From: Cyathus striatus
Taxonomy: Eukaryota > Basidiomycota > Agaricomycetes > Agaricales > Nidulariaceae
Direction: 5' to 3'
Assembly: GCA_025738555.1 (NCBI GenBank)
Contig: JAOVFP010000001.1
Span: 5,766,001 to 5,830,000 of the forward strand
DNA length: 64,000 nt
Below are positions 46,673 through 59,450 of this stretch, one piece after another. A program made the translations under genes and the position numbers. Each line of letters starts with the position of its first letter. Positions within the stretch are counted from its first letter, which is position 1. Below the pieces are notes generated by a model, which was not told the origin of the DNA, searched no databases, and worked only from the letters and a program-made list of their open reading frames with translations.

Positions 46673-47276
46673 TCTATATAGTAATGCGGAAGTGCTCCTG
46701 TAAGCGGCGTTCTGATTGGCTGGCGAGGTTTCCCTTTTCGGATGCGGCGGCTTCTGGTTTGGGGGCGTTGGCTGTAGACGGCATTTTGATTGGCTGACGA
46801 GCCTTTCCCTTTCCGGTTCCAATTTTCGAAGGGACTATGTATAAGTACCTGATATTGATGTCTGGAAACAGTAGCATCGACAGGAGTTGCGGCTTGCCTA
46901 GCCAAAGAATGAGTTTTGATTCTTGAGAGAGCTCAGAGTCCAGGAGAAGGTAGCGAGAAATGGAACATAACCCTGGGACAACCAGTGTTTTGAGAGAGAA
47001 AGAGTCTGAGCAACTCCCGTCAATGTTACTCTCTATTTCCCTGTCAACAGTATTATTGTTGAACACTTTGCCATACAGTAACCACAAATAAATGCACATT
47101 TCTTTATTCTACAATCTCTATATTAACTTCTGTAAAATATGAGCTGAAATATCACTGTAATAGTTCCTGGCAAAGGTATTCCTGTTTACTTTATCTCACC
47201 GAAAAACGTAAAACGGCCTAAATTACACAGAAATGTTGCTCATTGATCCCCGTGCGTAAGCACGGGTAACGGCTAG
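46673..47276 (+). mobile_element. Small non-autonomous Helitron-like element
   Basis: The 3' end has the Helitron signature: a 7-bp hairpin CCCGTGC-GTAA-GCACGGG (47249-47266), six bases, then CTAG (47273-47276) followed by T. A matching 5' TC preceded by A is at 46672-46674 (A|TCTATATAGTAATG). There is no RepHel coding. Inside are two diverged 45-bp units (46700 and 46780) with inverted CCAAT (GATTGGCTGRCGAG). The 3' end is firmer than the 5' end. Confidence 0.6.
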
Positions 47277-50050
47277 TGTAATGTAATACTATTGGTACTG
47301 GTATTTATCGTTTTGTGCTTAACTATCAACTAGTATGTATGCACCACAACCTTTATCGCTTCTATAACATCTGCACATCAATGTGTGTCAGTCCAAGTAC
47401 CCCTCTGCATCGACTCCTTGTCGACTCTTGCCATTGACCCAACCGACTTGCAACAAACTTCTCAATATTATTTGCGTTTTGGCTAGCACGCCACTTCAAG
47501 TTACCACTAAATTTCGATCACCTGGTCCCTGCTCTCAGGACGCAAGAGATACTGATATGCGCCCACAAGTTTATTTTTGCCTTATCATACTGATCGACTG
47601 ACAGCCTTGTGACAGCGCATACGGATGCGTTCAAGCCCCGATGCTTGAGTACTCGACTAGACTATAAAATCCAATATGTACCATCGATAGTAGCGAAGGG
47701 TCTTCGACACGCGGTACATAGAGACTGAGATCGACCAGACCCTTTCCTGCCCTTTGCACTTCGATGCTTCCCACAGGACCAAATTTAACTGGATCGACTT
47801 ACGGGGCTTCACATCGATAACAACAAAAGGCGCCAATCGATCCATTCATGTACAAGACATAATCTCCATTCGCATAGCGAGACGCTTGAAAGTGCTTGCA
47901 TGGCATTTGTCATACGCCTAGAGAAGATAAAAATGGACAACTTTGCATCGACGATGAGAATGGGTGCAGTGAGGTTACGTAGTAACAACATTGGGCATCG
48001 AGTCCAGAGAATGTTATTGTGACGGCTTCCAGAAACGAATGAAGATGAGGCATTGAGTGAAGAAACCTCTTTGTAGGTCATTGTTCACGTTCCGTCTTTC
48101 CGGTAGCAGAGTAGGAGACGCTGAAGGCAGAGTAAGCAGTGTGCATACGGATAGTACGAAGCGGAAACGTACATGTAGGTCTTCCCCTCGTGGTATATCA
48201 CAAATGATTGCTATTTTGAACTAGTCATACTGCTCTGCGAGGGTACATCTAAAAACCGGACGTGATTCATCCGTGAGTCTGTACACCAGGGTTTCGTAGC
48301 GGCGAGGGAACGTTAACCAACTTCAGAGTCCAGCGCGCCGTCCAGGGAACACAATAACACGATTTACCCCCCAGACTTATAGGAACAGCAGGCAGGCAAG
48401 TACATGGAGAGATCAGATCGACAGACTGCAATGCGCATGTACGTAGGTGAAAGATAGGGAGACCATGAGAGATATATAGTTGGGGCGCGTATTCGTACAT
48501 TCTGCGAGGATTGCAACGCGTAAGTATCAAGGAATAGAGAGTAAATTAAACAGCAGTGAACACACCTAAGGTTTAATCGCCCACAGGCTGTACCGTACAT
48601 CCCAGCAAAACTCATCCTACAACTGCGTCAAACTCTCCTCTTCAAAACATTCTGCATGAGAGCATTGTGTTCTCATCGATCTTCCACCGTAGCGTATCCA
48701 AAGAACATTGTGGAGGATATTGGCGTGTTGGGCCATTCGGACTCTTGAAGTAATTCGACGCTCACTCCTTCACGACGGCCCCCGCAACCTTCGTCGCCGT
48801 AGTCCATGCGTTCCACAGCCCCCCACCAGAGTTGTCCCCAAACTAAACAAGTATACCCAGCTTCTGCCCTGCGTCCATACTCTTGCAATTCGCTCGCTTC
48901 TCGAGTAGGCGCAGTGCTCTACCCAGTTCAGGCTAAACGCCCCAACGCTCTTCCGAACAGCCACTAGGACGTGCCATGCGTTCAAATCGAAGTCAGCATT
49001 TGGTGGGTTCTGAAGTATCGTGGTGGTCAAGATGAGGATGACGGTGAAGATGCGGAGGAACACCGGTGGCTTGGTACTTATTCAGGTACTTCGGGGGTTA
49101 ACCAGGAAATGAGACAAGTCGAGTCCGACGGTACTGCATGGAGTGCACTGTGGGCGGGAGAGGGACGCCGTGGACGGACTGTCTTCCGTAGTACTTGTAC
49201 ACGAAATAGACAAATCTAAAACTACCAAAGTCAGAACATCCCGCAATCACATTGTTATCGAGATGTCAATACATACTATATCAGCCCCTCTTTCGGCCAG
49301 GGCGTTTCGCAAAAACGCTGCAGTGGATTGTAGCGGAAGTCGAGGCTGACTCTCCCTGAAACGAGTAAAAGTCTCCCTAGATGTCTTCCTAGTATTCGTA
49401 TGTTTGGTCTCCATCAGAATTGCCCATACCCAACCAGTCCACTAGCCTACCCCACTTCACCGAAGTCACCCCAACCGCCCGCTCACACGCATTTCCCCTG
49501 CATCGTATCCGTGCCGCTAACAGGTAGTCCATACGAGCGCAAGTCACTTGTTGTCTTGAGTCCAGAATGCAGCTCTAATTTCTGAACACTCTTTACACGC
49601 CCATGAACCATACGACGATACATGGTATGTGCTTAATCGATGTCGTTCAGGTCTTCGTCCGTAACTTGGGAATTCGGAGAGACGGCGATGGTACTGAAAG
49701 TGCGGCTGGTGAATGTGCTACGGATGACGCGTATCGTACGAGGCTGCTGCAATGGGTGTTTGAATCGGTAAGCGCTCGATGGCGGGAGTGAGGTGTATGA
49801 AACGTGGCCACGTAGGAGACGAAGGTTGGAGGGGATGCGGAAACCAATGGCGGAGAGTGTAGCGACGAAAAAGTTGCTGATGATTGGTGACATGGCGAAT
49901 TCAAGCATCGCTACGTATCACAGGGAGGATGCACTTGGGGTACACCACACGATCTCTGTTTACAGCTCTCCATGTTGCGACATTGTGTTCACGAACCCAG
50001 GAGTCTGGTTAATCATAATACAACCCATCGTGGTCATTTGATTAGAACAT
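47277..50050 (-). other. Relic region with membrane-protein fragments
   Basis: No intact gene. On the minus strand FTVILILTTTILQNPPNADF then DLNAWHVLVAVRKSVGAF (about 49045-48940) resembles the relic near 30860, and MSPIISNFFVATLSAIGFRI (about 49893-49834) is a separate hydrophobic block. Frames are broken and not joined by good introns. Confidence 0.35.
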
Positions 50051-50059
50051 TTCCGAATG

Positions 50060-50240
50060 TGTAGCGACACGACGTTCACCTATGCATCCCTCTAGTCAAC
50101 ACAAAGCCTCAAAAACAGTAAAACTGCATGTACGTACGACACAGATACGACAATCCCCGAGAAACTTCACCACCTTCTGCGCGTACTCCTAACAGGCCCA
50201 GAGCTTAGCGCTCAGCAACGACATCGCTTCGTTGAGACCC
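50060..50240 (-). repeat. Dispersed repeat family A, inverted fragment
   Basis: The reverse complement of this stretch carries TATGCTGGGGTCTCAACGA, TGAGCGCTAAGC, GTACATGCAGTTTTACTG and GAGGCTTTGTGTTGACTAGAGG, aligning with 43579-43712. CpG is retained. Confidence 0.55.
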
Positions 50241-52379
50241 CAGCATATTGAAGCACGTTGATCTTGCTAGTCTAAAGTAAAGCGTACCACTCCGTTTAAA
50301 AAGATGGGCGGAAGGTGTTGGGAAGGTGCGAGTAAATTTGAAGCGGAATGCTCGACTGGAGCTGCAGGATGAGTTCGGCGAGGAGGGGAGGAGGGAGGGG
50401 CGTCATCCTCGAGCAGCTTGAGCAAAGATTGAGTGGGTTGTACCGGACTTTCGGGGCGATGCTGAACGAAGACACAGCTACTGCTGATCTGAGAGCGTAG
50501 AGCATGGTCATCAGTGGATCGTGCGCATGAATCGTTGAGCCAGTCGAACGTTGGAATCGTCCTGCAAAATTCACAGGCAAGCGGCAATAAGCGGCGTTAA
50601 GTTCATACGCTCGGACTCCATTTCAAGGTTGCGCTTTGCATAAGCTTTGCAAGTTGCTGGGCCCTACTTCCAGCTGCGTCTAACATACGACATTCTATTG
50701 CCTACATACAAGTTTAGAAAGAGGTGCCTTCTGAGCACTTCTCAGCACACCGTCAACCGTGAAGCAGATTAACTGACAATGCCGGATGCGCTCAAGCACC
50801 GTTGCCTGTCAGTAAGTATCACATCGATAGCAGCTAAGTGCTTTCTCAAATGTTGCCACCTGTGGAGGTACCGATGGATATATAAATATTTCTACGCGGG
50901 AAGGGATGAACTGGAACAGAAAGCTGCTAAGCATAATGAGATCGTAGGTTCTTGTGCCATACGTGTTCTTATGCAAGCTTCTTATTCCATGCCCACAGCT
51001 CTGCTACCCAAGGGCTTGCTGCCACCGGAAAGACCGTGGACGCGGATAGCGAGCAGCAATAAGGCGTAGTCACCCAAGTTGCTTCGCCTTCATTCACCTA
51101 CGGAAGCCTACAGGCTTGCATTTCCTTCTGTCACCCTGCCTCAAGGCCTCATTGTGCACCATACACATTGGGGGAATTCAAAATTGAAGTTACGCGGTAC
51201 GATACGAGCTGATGGCGGTACGTTAACAACTTCCCACGATACTGGTGCACATCAAAACTGTTGCCTCGAGCTCGTATCGTCACACGCGTCTCTTGGAGCG
51301 CCCGGCAAAATCTGTCGGACCTTAAACATATTGCAGCTTTCCGGTGGCCAGCGAGGACAAGATCAAACTCCGTAGAAGTATTGGCTACTGATGATTGTTT
51401 TGCATATATACATGACTATCTTTACCTATAATCTGACTTAAATGTGATTGAATGGACATTCAAGTGAGCTCCTTAAGTACATTAGCATATCTACAGTAGT
51501 CAATTTAATGTTATTCCATGTGTACTTGCTATAAGTAATGCTTTAAGTGAATTAATACTACAGTCCATTATGAGGTCCCAAAGTTAAGTTATGGTTCCGA
51601 AATTTTTACTATCCTACATAGATTTGCGCAGTTAAGACTTTAAGTTACCCTGAATTATAAGAGAAATATATGGAAATACAGCACGGACTGCCGATGGACA
51701 AAGAAAATACCATCAGTGTAATTTGATCCCCGACATATCTAGGCGACGGCGCGTATCGTCGTGAGGCTCGCAGAACTGGGGGTGTCAAAATTGGAAGTTT
51801 CGACATGCTGTTCACACGATACGGTAACAAGTCTTGGCGCTACGATTTGATCAATTTTGAACTCCCCTATTGTTGATGTACATGTCCAATTAAACCCTCG
51901 CTAGTCATATGGTTTCTATGTATAGGTCGTTAGTGCGAAAATCGACTCACATCTCCCACTTGCGTCATGTTATACCGAAGACTTGGTTGGTTTTGCCGAT
52001 GAAAGGATTGAATCATCGATTGGTGCTTCGTGTGGTTATCGATATGAAGTCCAGTATGTTGGGTCAGTTAATTGGATCTTGTGGGAAATATTAAGTGGAC
52101 AGGAAAGGGCCTGTGATTGATTGATTTAATTGCGCGTCGAAGTATGTGTGCCTGCGCCGCGTGTCGAATACTAAAGACGTTTGTATCACTTGTATGGTGA
52201 ACTGAACGCCATGCCCTTTATCTATAAACTCTATCCTCACGCTTATAACATATTTGTGATGCAAAACGGAAACAAGTATGAATACATACATCGTGCCAGA
52301 TATATATAGAAACTGAATGAAGAGGCATCTCGTTATAGTTTGATCGTTCCGATGTATTCGGTCAGAACACGCGGTGTGG
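50241..52379. other. Gene-free stretch; relic repeat copy at 52010-52140
   Basis: Two open frames near 50779-51375 lack recognisable domains. 52035-52135 (ATCGATATGAAGTCCAGTA, then AAAGGGCCTGTGATTGATTG) is a diverged copy of 22035-22150. Nothing else is supported. Confidence 0.35.
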
Positions 52380-52388
52380 AAGTTGCAA

Positions 52389-52495
52389 CGTTATATAGCT
52401 CGGTCATGGAAGCATTTGATCCCCCTTCTCTTTCTTCTTAAACACTCTACTCAAGTGCTATAACACTGATTTACAAGCCCAACCACACATTTACA
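52389..52495 (+). promoter_or_regulatory. Core promoter of the NACHT/WD40 gene
   Basis: TTATATAG at 52391-52398 is a TATA-like box, and a pyrimidine run CCCCCTTCTCTTTCTTCTT follows at 52423-52441. The start codon is at 52496. TATA plus CT tract in this order is typical of fungal promoters. Confidence 0.5.
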
Positions 52496-55400
52496 ATGTC
52501 TAACGATAGGTCCGGTACTCAAGTATTCTCTGGTGCACAACATGTTGATGCGACAGGCGCATACATAACTGCTATTGGTCGTGATCAAGTCACTGTCAAC
52601 AATCACAATATAAAAAATGACTATGAAATCTTGGAAAAACTTAAACTATTGAAACCTGTTGATCATAACCTGCATGATCCACCTCCATGCATGGAAGGAA
52701 CTAGGGTTACTTTACTGAATAATATATATAAGTGGCTCAATGATTTTGGTATGTTAATTCATTGATATATACATAACAGAATGCAAATTGATTACTTCTA
52801 CAGATGATTCTACTCCAAACCTTATGTGGATAACTGGTTGTCCTGGCTCAGGAAAATCTGCTATAGCTTCTACTCTGATTGAAACTCTCAACTCAAAGGA
52901 ATGGAAGAGACTTGGAGGCTACCATTTCTTTAAGAGAGATGATAATGTCTTGAGTGATGCAACTGTAGTTTGGAGAACAATAGCTGCAGACTTGGCATCT
53001 AAGTCAAAGTATTCCATTTTAAAAGAAAACATTGCAGAGCATCTTGATAACAACTTTCCACTTGGAAGAATTGAATGGCATTTCAAACATCTAATTGCAG
53101 ATTCATTGATTACTTGTCAAGATAACCTAGTGAAATCCCCACCTATATTTATTATTGATGCACTGGATGAATGCAAAACACCATTGGATCTTAAGAAGAC
53201 ATTTGAAAGCTGGACAAAACTTCCAAAATATTATAAGCTAGTTTTAACTGGGAGAATGGGGTCAGAACCTGATACTGTTCAAAATATTCAAAAATGTATA
53301 GTAATCAAGCTTGAAACAGACTCAAGGCTTGATCCAGAAATTAATGAGAACATTCATCAGTTTTTGAAGCAATCATTTGAGAACCACCAGAATGAAATAC
53401 AACTATATTCAATAGAAAATGAATTACACAAAATGACACAAAAAGCTGCAGGATTGTTCATATGGGCATCTACTGCAGTGAAATACATCACAACAGTCAC
53501 AAAGTCAAATGAGTTATCACCAAGAGTGAAGCTTCAGCAAGTTCTATCTCATGATATACAAAATCCACTTGATAGTCTGTACAAGAAGATACTTCTAACA
53601 TCTTTTGGTAAATGGAATAATAAGAGACAGGAAATTGTGAGACAGGTTTTGGCAACAATATATTTGGCAAAGTCTCCTATACCTAAAGAAGGACTTCAAC
53701 ACTTTATAAAACATGATAGTGATGATAGATATTTTGAAGAAGAAATCAAACGAATACTACACTTTCTTCAGCCAGTTATAATAGTAACCAATGACAAAAT
53801 AATGTTCCATCATTTATCTTTTGTTGAATTTCTTATGAATATATCTGACAGTGAAATATTCTCAGTAAGAGATGAAACACATATAAAGAGAATGACAAAA
53901 TCAGTGTTTCAGATTCTCAACAGTGATCTAAAATTTAACATATGTAATATTGAATCATCACATACAATGAATGAAGATATTACTGATTTAAAAAAAAGAG
54001 TACATCAGTACATACCATTACATCTTCAATACTGCTGCAAATATTGGAATGCACATTGCAAGGAAATGATAGAAGATGACAAAAATATGTTAAACTGCTT
54101 GACAGATTTACATGAATTCATATTTTGTAAATTCTTGTACTGGCTGGAGGTTATGAGTCTCTTACATGAAATGGAAGAAGTACAAGACATATTGAAAACA
54201 ATGTTACATTCCACAAGAGTAAGTGGTAAATATTTACTATTGAATAGATAACTAATGTTGTACTAGAAAAACCTGAAACTTCATGAATTTATTCAAGATG
54301 GTATAAAATTTGTAGCAAACTTCTATATCCCCATAAAAAGAAGCATATCACATATATATCTGTCAGCCCTTGCATTTGCACCAGAAAATTCATTAATTGC
54401 AAAACATTATTCATCATTTTTTAAGAGAAAATTATCAATAATAAAAAGAACATATAGAGATTTGAATGCAACATTATATAATGTTTATTACACAGATTCA
54501 CCAGTAAATTGTGTGGCATTTTCATCAGATGGAACACAAATAGTGTCTGGCTCACTGGATCACACTCTCAAAGTATGGAATGTGGAGAGTGGAAAAACTG
54601 TTAGTGGCCCATTTGAAGGCCACAGTGATCTTGTTACATCAGTGGCATTCTCTCCAGATGGAACACAGGTGGTGTCTGGTTCATATGATCTCACTGTCAG
54701 AGTATGGAAAGTGGAAAGTGGCAAAACCACCAGTGGTTCATTTGAAGGTCACAGTGGTCGAGTAACATCAGTGGCATTCTCTCCAGATGGAACACAAGTT
54801 GTGTCTGGCTCTTGGGATCATACTATCAGAGTATGGAATGTGAAAAGTGGAATAACCATTGCTGGTCCATTTGATGGCCACAGTGGTCCAGTTACATCAG
54901 TGGCATTTTCTCCAGATGGAACACAGGTGGTGTCTGGCTCATATAATCCCATTGTCAGAGTATGGAATGTGGAAAGTGGCAAAACCATTGCTGGTCCATT
55001 TGAAGGCCACAGTGGTCCACTTACATCAGTGGCATTCTCTCCAGATGGAACACAAGTGGTGTCTGGCTCATATGATTGCACTGTCAGAGTATGGAAAGTA
55101 GAAAGTGGTGAAACTATTGCTGGTCCACTTGAAGGCCATGGTGGTACAGTTACATCAGTGGCATTCTCTCCAGATGGAACACAAGTGGTGTCTGGCTCTT
55201 GGGATAAAACTGTCAGAGTTTGGAATGTGGAGAGTGAAATAACCATTTCTGGTCCATATGAAGGCCACAGTAATTTTGTTAAATCAGTAGCATTTTCTCC
55301 AGATGGAACACAAGTGGTGTCTGGCTCTTGGGATCACACAATCAGAGTATGGAATGTGGAAAGTGGAAAAACCATTGCTGTTCCATTTGAAGGCCACAGT

Positions 55401-56678
55401 GATCTTGTTACATCAGTGGCATTCTCTCCAGATGGAACACAAGTGGTGTCAGGCTCAGATGATCACACTGTCAGAGTATGGAATGTGGATAGTGGCAGAA
55501 TCATTGCTGGTCCATTTGAAAGCCACAGTGGTCCAGTTACATCAGTGGCATTCTCTCCAGATGGAACACAAGTGGTGTCTGGCTCACAGGATGACACTGT
55601 CAGAGTATGGAATGTGGAAAGTGGCAAAACTATTAGTGGTTCATTTGAAGGCCATAGTGGTCAAGTTAGATCAGTAGCATTCTCTCCAGATGGAACACAA
55701 GTGGTGTCTGGCTCTTGGGATAAAACTGTCAGATTATGGAATGTAAAGAGTGGAAAAACTATTGCTGGTCCATTTGAAGGCCACAGTGATTTTGTTACAT
55801 CAGTGGCATTCTCTCCAGATGGAACACAAGTGGTGTCTGGCTCAAATGATCATACTGTCAGAATATGGAATGTAGAGAGTGAAAAAACCAGTACTAGACT
55901 ATTTGATGGCCACAGTGGTCCAGTTACATCAGTGGCATTCTCTCCAGATGGAACACAGGTGGTGTCTGGCTCTTGGGATAAAAATGTCAGAGTATGGAAT
56001 GTGGAGAGTGGAGTAACCATTTTTGATCCATTTGAAGGCCACAGTGATTTTGTTACATCAGTGGCATTCTCTCCAGATGGAACACAAGTGGTGTCTGGCT
56101 CTTGGGATAAAACTGTCAGAGTATGGAATGTGGAGAGTGGAAAATTTGTTAGTGGTCCATTTGAAGGCCACAGGAATTTTGTGACATCAGTGGCATTCTC
56201 TCCAGATGGAACACAAGTAGTGTCTGGCTCAATGGATCAAACTGTCAGAGTATGGAATGTGGAGAGTGAAGAAATAAATACTAGACTATTTGAAGGCCAC
56301 AGAGATTTTGTTACATCAGTGGAATTATCTCCAGATGGAACACAAGTGGTGTCTGGCTCATGGGATAAAACTATCAGATCATGGAATACCAGCACAACTC
56401 TATCTCATTTTAGAACACTTGATATAATTGGTGGTCATAAAGTTTACAAATATCGATCTTCAGATGGTTGGGTGTGTGATAAAAATCAGAAGAAATTATT
56501 TTGGGTCCCCATACAGCATAGAAATTATTTATGCAGTTATGAAATTATTCAAATATTACCAAGTCTTGACATATGTCAAATTGATTTAACTGATTTTGTA
56601 TATGGACTTAACTGGTCACAATGTAAAACTGAATCACCTACTATTCCTGAAGATCTTGATTTGCTAATGTATCATTAA
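52496..56678 (+). CDS. NACHT / WD40-repeat NLR-like protein, one single-base frameshift
   Basis: A fungal NLR of the NACHT-WD40 type (as in HET-E/HET-D), an NTP-driven sensor proposed to act in non-self recognition. Exon 1 (52496-52748) encodes a short N-terminus, SGAQHVDATGAYITAIGRDQ. An intron 52749-52803 follows. P-loop: ITGCPGSGKS (about residue 95); Walker B: IFIIDALDEC (about 205). An intron 54219-54267 carries branch-like ACTAAT. Then LSALAFAPENSLIAKHYSSFF loses frame at a five-T run (54418-54422), where one more T would restore KRKLSIIKRTYRDL. The WD40 region (54500-56390) has 15 near-identical 43-residue units, TSVAFSPDGTQVVSGSWDKT then VRVWNVESGKTI...GPFEGHSD. Variation concentrates at few sites (W/Y/D/Q/N before D). 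There is a non-repeat C-terminus of about 95 residues. CpG is almost absent after exon 1. Confidence 0.9.
54500..56395 (+). repeat. 129-bp tandem array encoding 15 WD40 units
   Basis: The DNA unit contains ACATCAGTGGCATTCTCTCC, AGATGGAACACAAGTGGTGT and CTGGCTC almost unchanged in every copy, while the codons around GAT..ACT and the loop before GGCCACAGTG vary. Such high identity points to recent expansion or gene conversion between units. Confidence 0.92.
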
Positions 56679-57339
56679 TTGAATTACTCTAATGATATGA
56701 AATGAGAAAAAATAAGAAAGAACTCTGATACTGTTGGTAATTATGAAGAGCATGGACTTTCACATGCTCCTTGTTCAGCCACAGGAGACCCAGATCAATG
56801 TATTGATCTCAGCTCTACTTCAAGTAAATAAAAACAGTCACAAATTTTTGATAATACACAGGAAGACAAAAAGCACACTTTTTAAATGCCACTTTTTATT
56901 GTTTCTTTATTGTGATACTTGTCATCTCTTATTCTTATTTTTTTGGTACAATTTTAAAACTGAATTCCTAATATTTAAGAGCTGACCATGTAGGAAGACC
57001 AGGTTGGAAATGCAATCTGACAATAGTCACTGATGAAGTAATAAATTTATGTGGAAGCTACAACATGTGTACATACAGATAATAATTATGTAACTTCATT
57101 AATAAACTGGGAAGTGCTGACTGTATTAGCAGAAATCTTGCTTGCCAAAAAAGAGACAAGGGGAGGCATAAATATTTAGGTGTTCAAAAATACAATTACA
57201 ATGACCAAAATTATAAAATAATAATATGTAGAAGTGATTAGTAGGCAGTATATTGATGGGTGCTCAATGGGAGGTCTATAAGTGGATCTAATTTATAGTG
57301 GTTTCTTGAGGTGTGACCATAGTAGGAGCACTTTACAAT
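56679..57339. other. AT-rich 3' flank of the NLR gene
   Basis: No gene, RNA or clear repeat was seen. Strongly CpG-poor. Confidence 0.35.
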
Positions 57340-57665
57340 CTCCCAAATGTTATGTTGACTCTATGTAGACTCTTTAATTTTTCAGGAGCTTATATGGAGT
57401 TCATGTAGACATTGAGAGACTTTATGTGAGGTGAATGTGGAGCCTACATGGAGTATAGAAGGGTTGATATGGACATGAGTTTGTATATGGAGTCTACATG
57501 GAATCAATGAATTCCATGTGGAATGCAAGGAGTGTTGAGGGACTCCATGTAAGTTTTCCATATAAAGTCCAAGTATACACCATGTAGAGTTTACATAATA
57601 TATGTCTATGCCACATGCTCCATCTGTACTCCATGTAGTCCTTGTTCACTCCATGTGTACCACTT
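57340..57665. repeat. Palindrome-rich CATGGAGT/ACTCCATG cluster
   Basis: TCTACATGGA, ACTCCATGTA and GAATTCCATGTGGAA recur in both orientations. It resembles the clusters at 16135-16440 and 17330-17575 and, like them, adjoins a tRNA-like segment. Confidence 0.5.
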
Positions 57666-57714
57666 AAATGAGCAATTCTTACTTTAATATAGTAAAAAAA
57701 TAATAGTACATAAA

Positions 57715-57815
57715 AATGTCCCCCACAGGGGAATTGAACCAATGACTTGGCTGGTTAACCTGATCAATAATCTATCAACATTTAACAATAGCTATCACCA
57801 GCAACTGAGGGGTGC
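57715..57815 (-). repeat. tRNA-derived SINE-like head (second copy)
   Basis: On the minus strand a B-box GGTTCAATTCC (57741-57731) is followed by CCTGTGGGGGACATTTTTATG and TATTAAAGTAAGAATTG, paralleling the copy at 16474-16560. The A-box side (TAGCTATTGTTAAATG) is weak. Degenerate. Confidence 0.4.
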
Positions 57816-58180
57816 TGATGAGTTGCACACTATATCTTCAATATGGATTTTGCAAGCTTATGGGCACTTGGTCAATCAGCTTTCATTGCCTGCCTGGAAG
57901 GTTTAATATCATATGACTGTGATGTATGTCCTTGCCCTCTCCTTCTTCCATTTTCACCCTCCCACAGGACCTCCTTGCTATACTGGATCATTTTGACCAA
58001 TTTTTCACTGATATTTAACAAAAATCAATAGAACTTACTCAGAAATAAATAAATAAATTCATAGCCTTCTTTAAATATGTCTAGAGATGATCTACATTAC
58101 TTGTGTGGCATACAGGCTACTGGGTATTGTCACCTAAATGTGGTGAAGGGGGGTAAGAGTTTCTTCCTTCTCTGAGCATC

Positions 58181-58554
58181 TGTTAGCAACAGACGAGCAA
58201 AATACTCAAAGCCAAACTTAAACACTTGAACGTGAGAAAGAAGTGAGTCTTATTACTAGTCTGGAATAAACTAGCACAAGAATAGTGAATACAAACTAAG
58301 AACTACCATATTTATAGAAAGAGTCCATGAGGAGATTGCATGTAAGTATCCTACACTACAACACATGTCTACTGTGCTTCTACATTAAGAACTCATGTTA
58401 TATGTATGGCCGAACTGTGCAACTGTGCCCACAGTGATGATGAGTAACATATGTTGATATGCATGGTGTTCGCATTGTAGGTCATGTGACTAGTCACATG
58501 ACATAGATAAGACAAGATTAGATAAGAGATTAGATAAGTAACGAAATCCTAACA
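58181..58554. mobile_element. Solo LTR of a retrotransposon
   Basis: 374 bp running from TGTTAG to CTAACA, flanked by the identical 5-bp duplication GCATC (58176-58180 and 58555-58559). A TATTTATA box lies near 58310. Five of the eight CpGs between 52.6 and 61.7 kb fall in it, which suggests it arrived later than the surrounding DNA. Confidence 0.88.
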
Positions 58555-59450
58555 GCATCACATGAATATGTGATATAGTGTGACATCACTGTGACAAATA
58601 AGTGACATGTCACAAAATGTCACACTTTGTGTCAGTCATATCTGAAGGCTCAAAAATATAAAATGCTGCCATTCTCATGGAAATGTCATAAGTCAACCAA
58701 TTTGTATTTTATTTTATTTTATTCTTCTGAAACATATATATAGAATCATTCTGAATGCATCTCAGTAAAAATAATTTGGTTATGATTGAGTGTTGTGGAT
58801 GAGATGGTCATTGCTTATGTAAGGGGTGCTGGAACTTAGTGAGCCCAACCTTACACAATAGAAACTTGTGAGGAACATTAGAAATACAGTACATACATCT
58901 TATAATGGAAAAATGACTTTCTGTGTCCAATTTCAGTCCTTTTTCATTTCACTGAACCTTTGTTCAATACTCCTTGGGATGCATAACTGGACAATTGGTT
59001 GAAATGATCCAGTAATGCAACACACAAAGGATCACAATTACATTGCATCCCAGCACTGCAAGCTGCTATGATATTATATTAAGTAAGGATAGGGTTTTTT
59101 TGCACACTGGAGGGTGGGAGGGGAGTGGGGGACCATGTGTTAGTGCTGGTGGGTATTCTGCTTTTCATTCTCCCCTTTTCCAGTTTTTTCACCTTCATCT
59201 CCATCTCACCACTACCACTTTCCCCTCACTTTCCCCTTCTTCCTTTTTCTTCCTTCATCCCTCTTCCATTCTCACCTTCCTACAGAATCTCCTACAAAAC
59301 ACAAAGCATACTAACCACATATCAACACCAAAATCACAATCATGACATTGTACTTAAACTAGTACAGGTTACTTGCTGAATCTACAGCCACCTGCTTGTA
59401 GTGCCCACCCATTCATAGCATCTACCCATTCATGGCATCCACCCATCTAG
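58555..59450. other. Gene-free AT-rich stretch
   Basis: A pyrimidine-rich tract (59160-59290) gives long but meaningless open frames. No gene is supported. Confidence 0.4.

Noticed and set aside
50779..51375. Two adjacent 96-98-codon frames
   Set aside because: No recognisable domain and no join between them.
54818..55677. Frames in other registers of the WD40 array
   Set aside because: Shadows of the 129-bp repeat.
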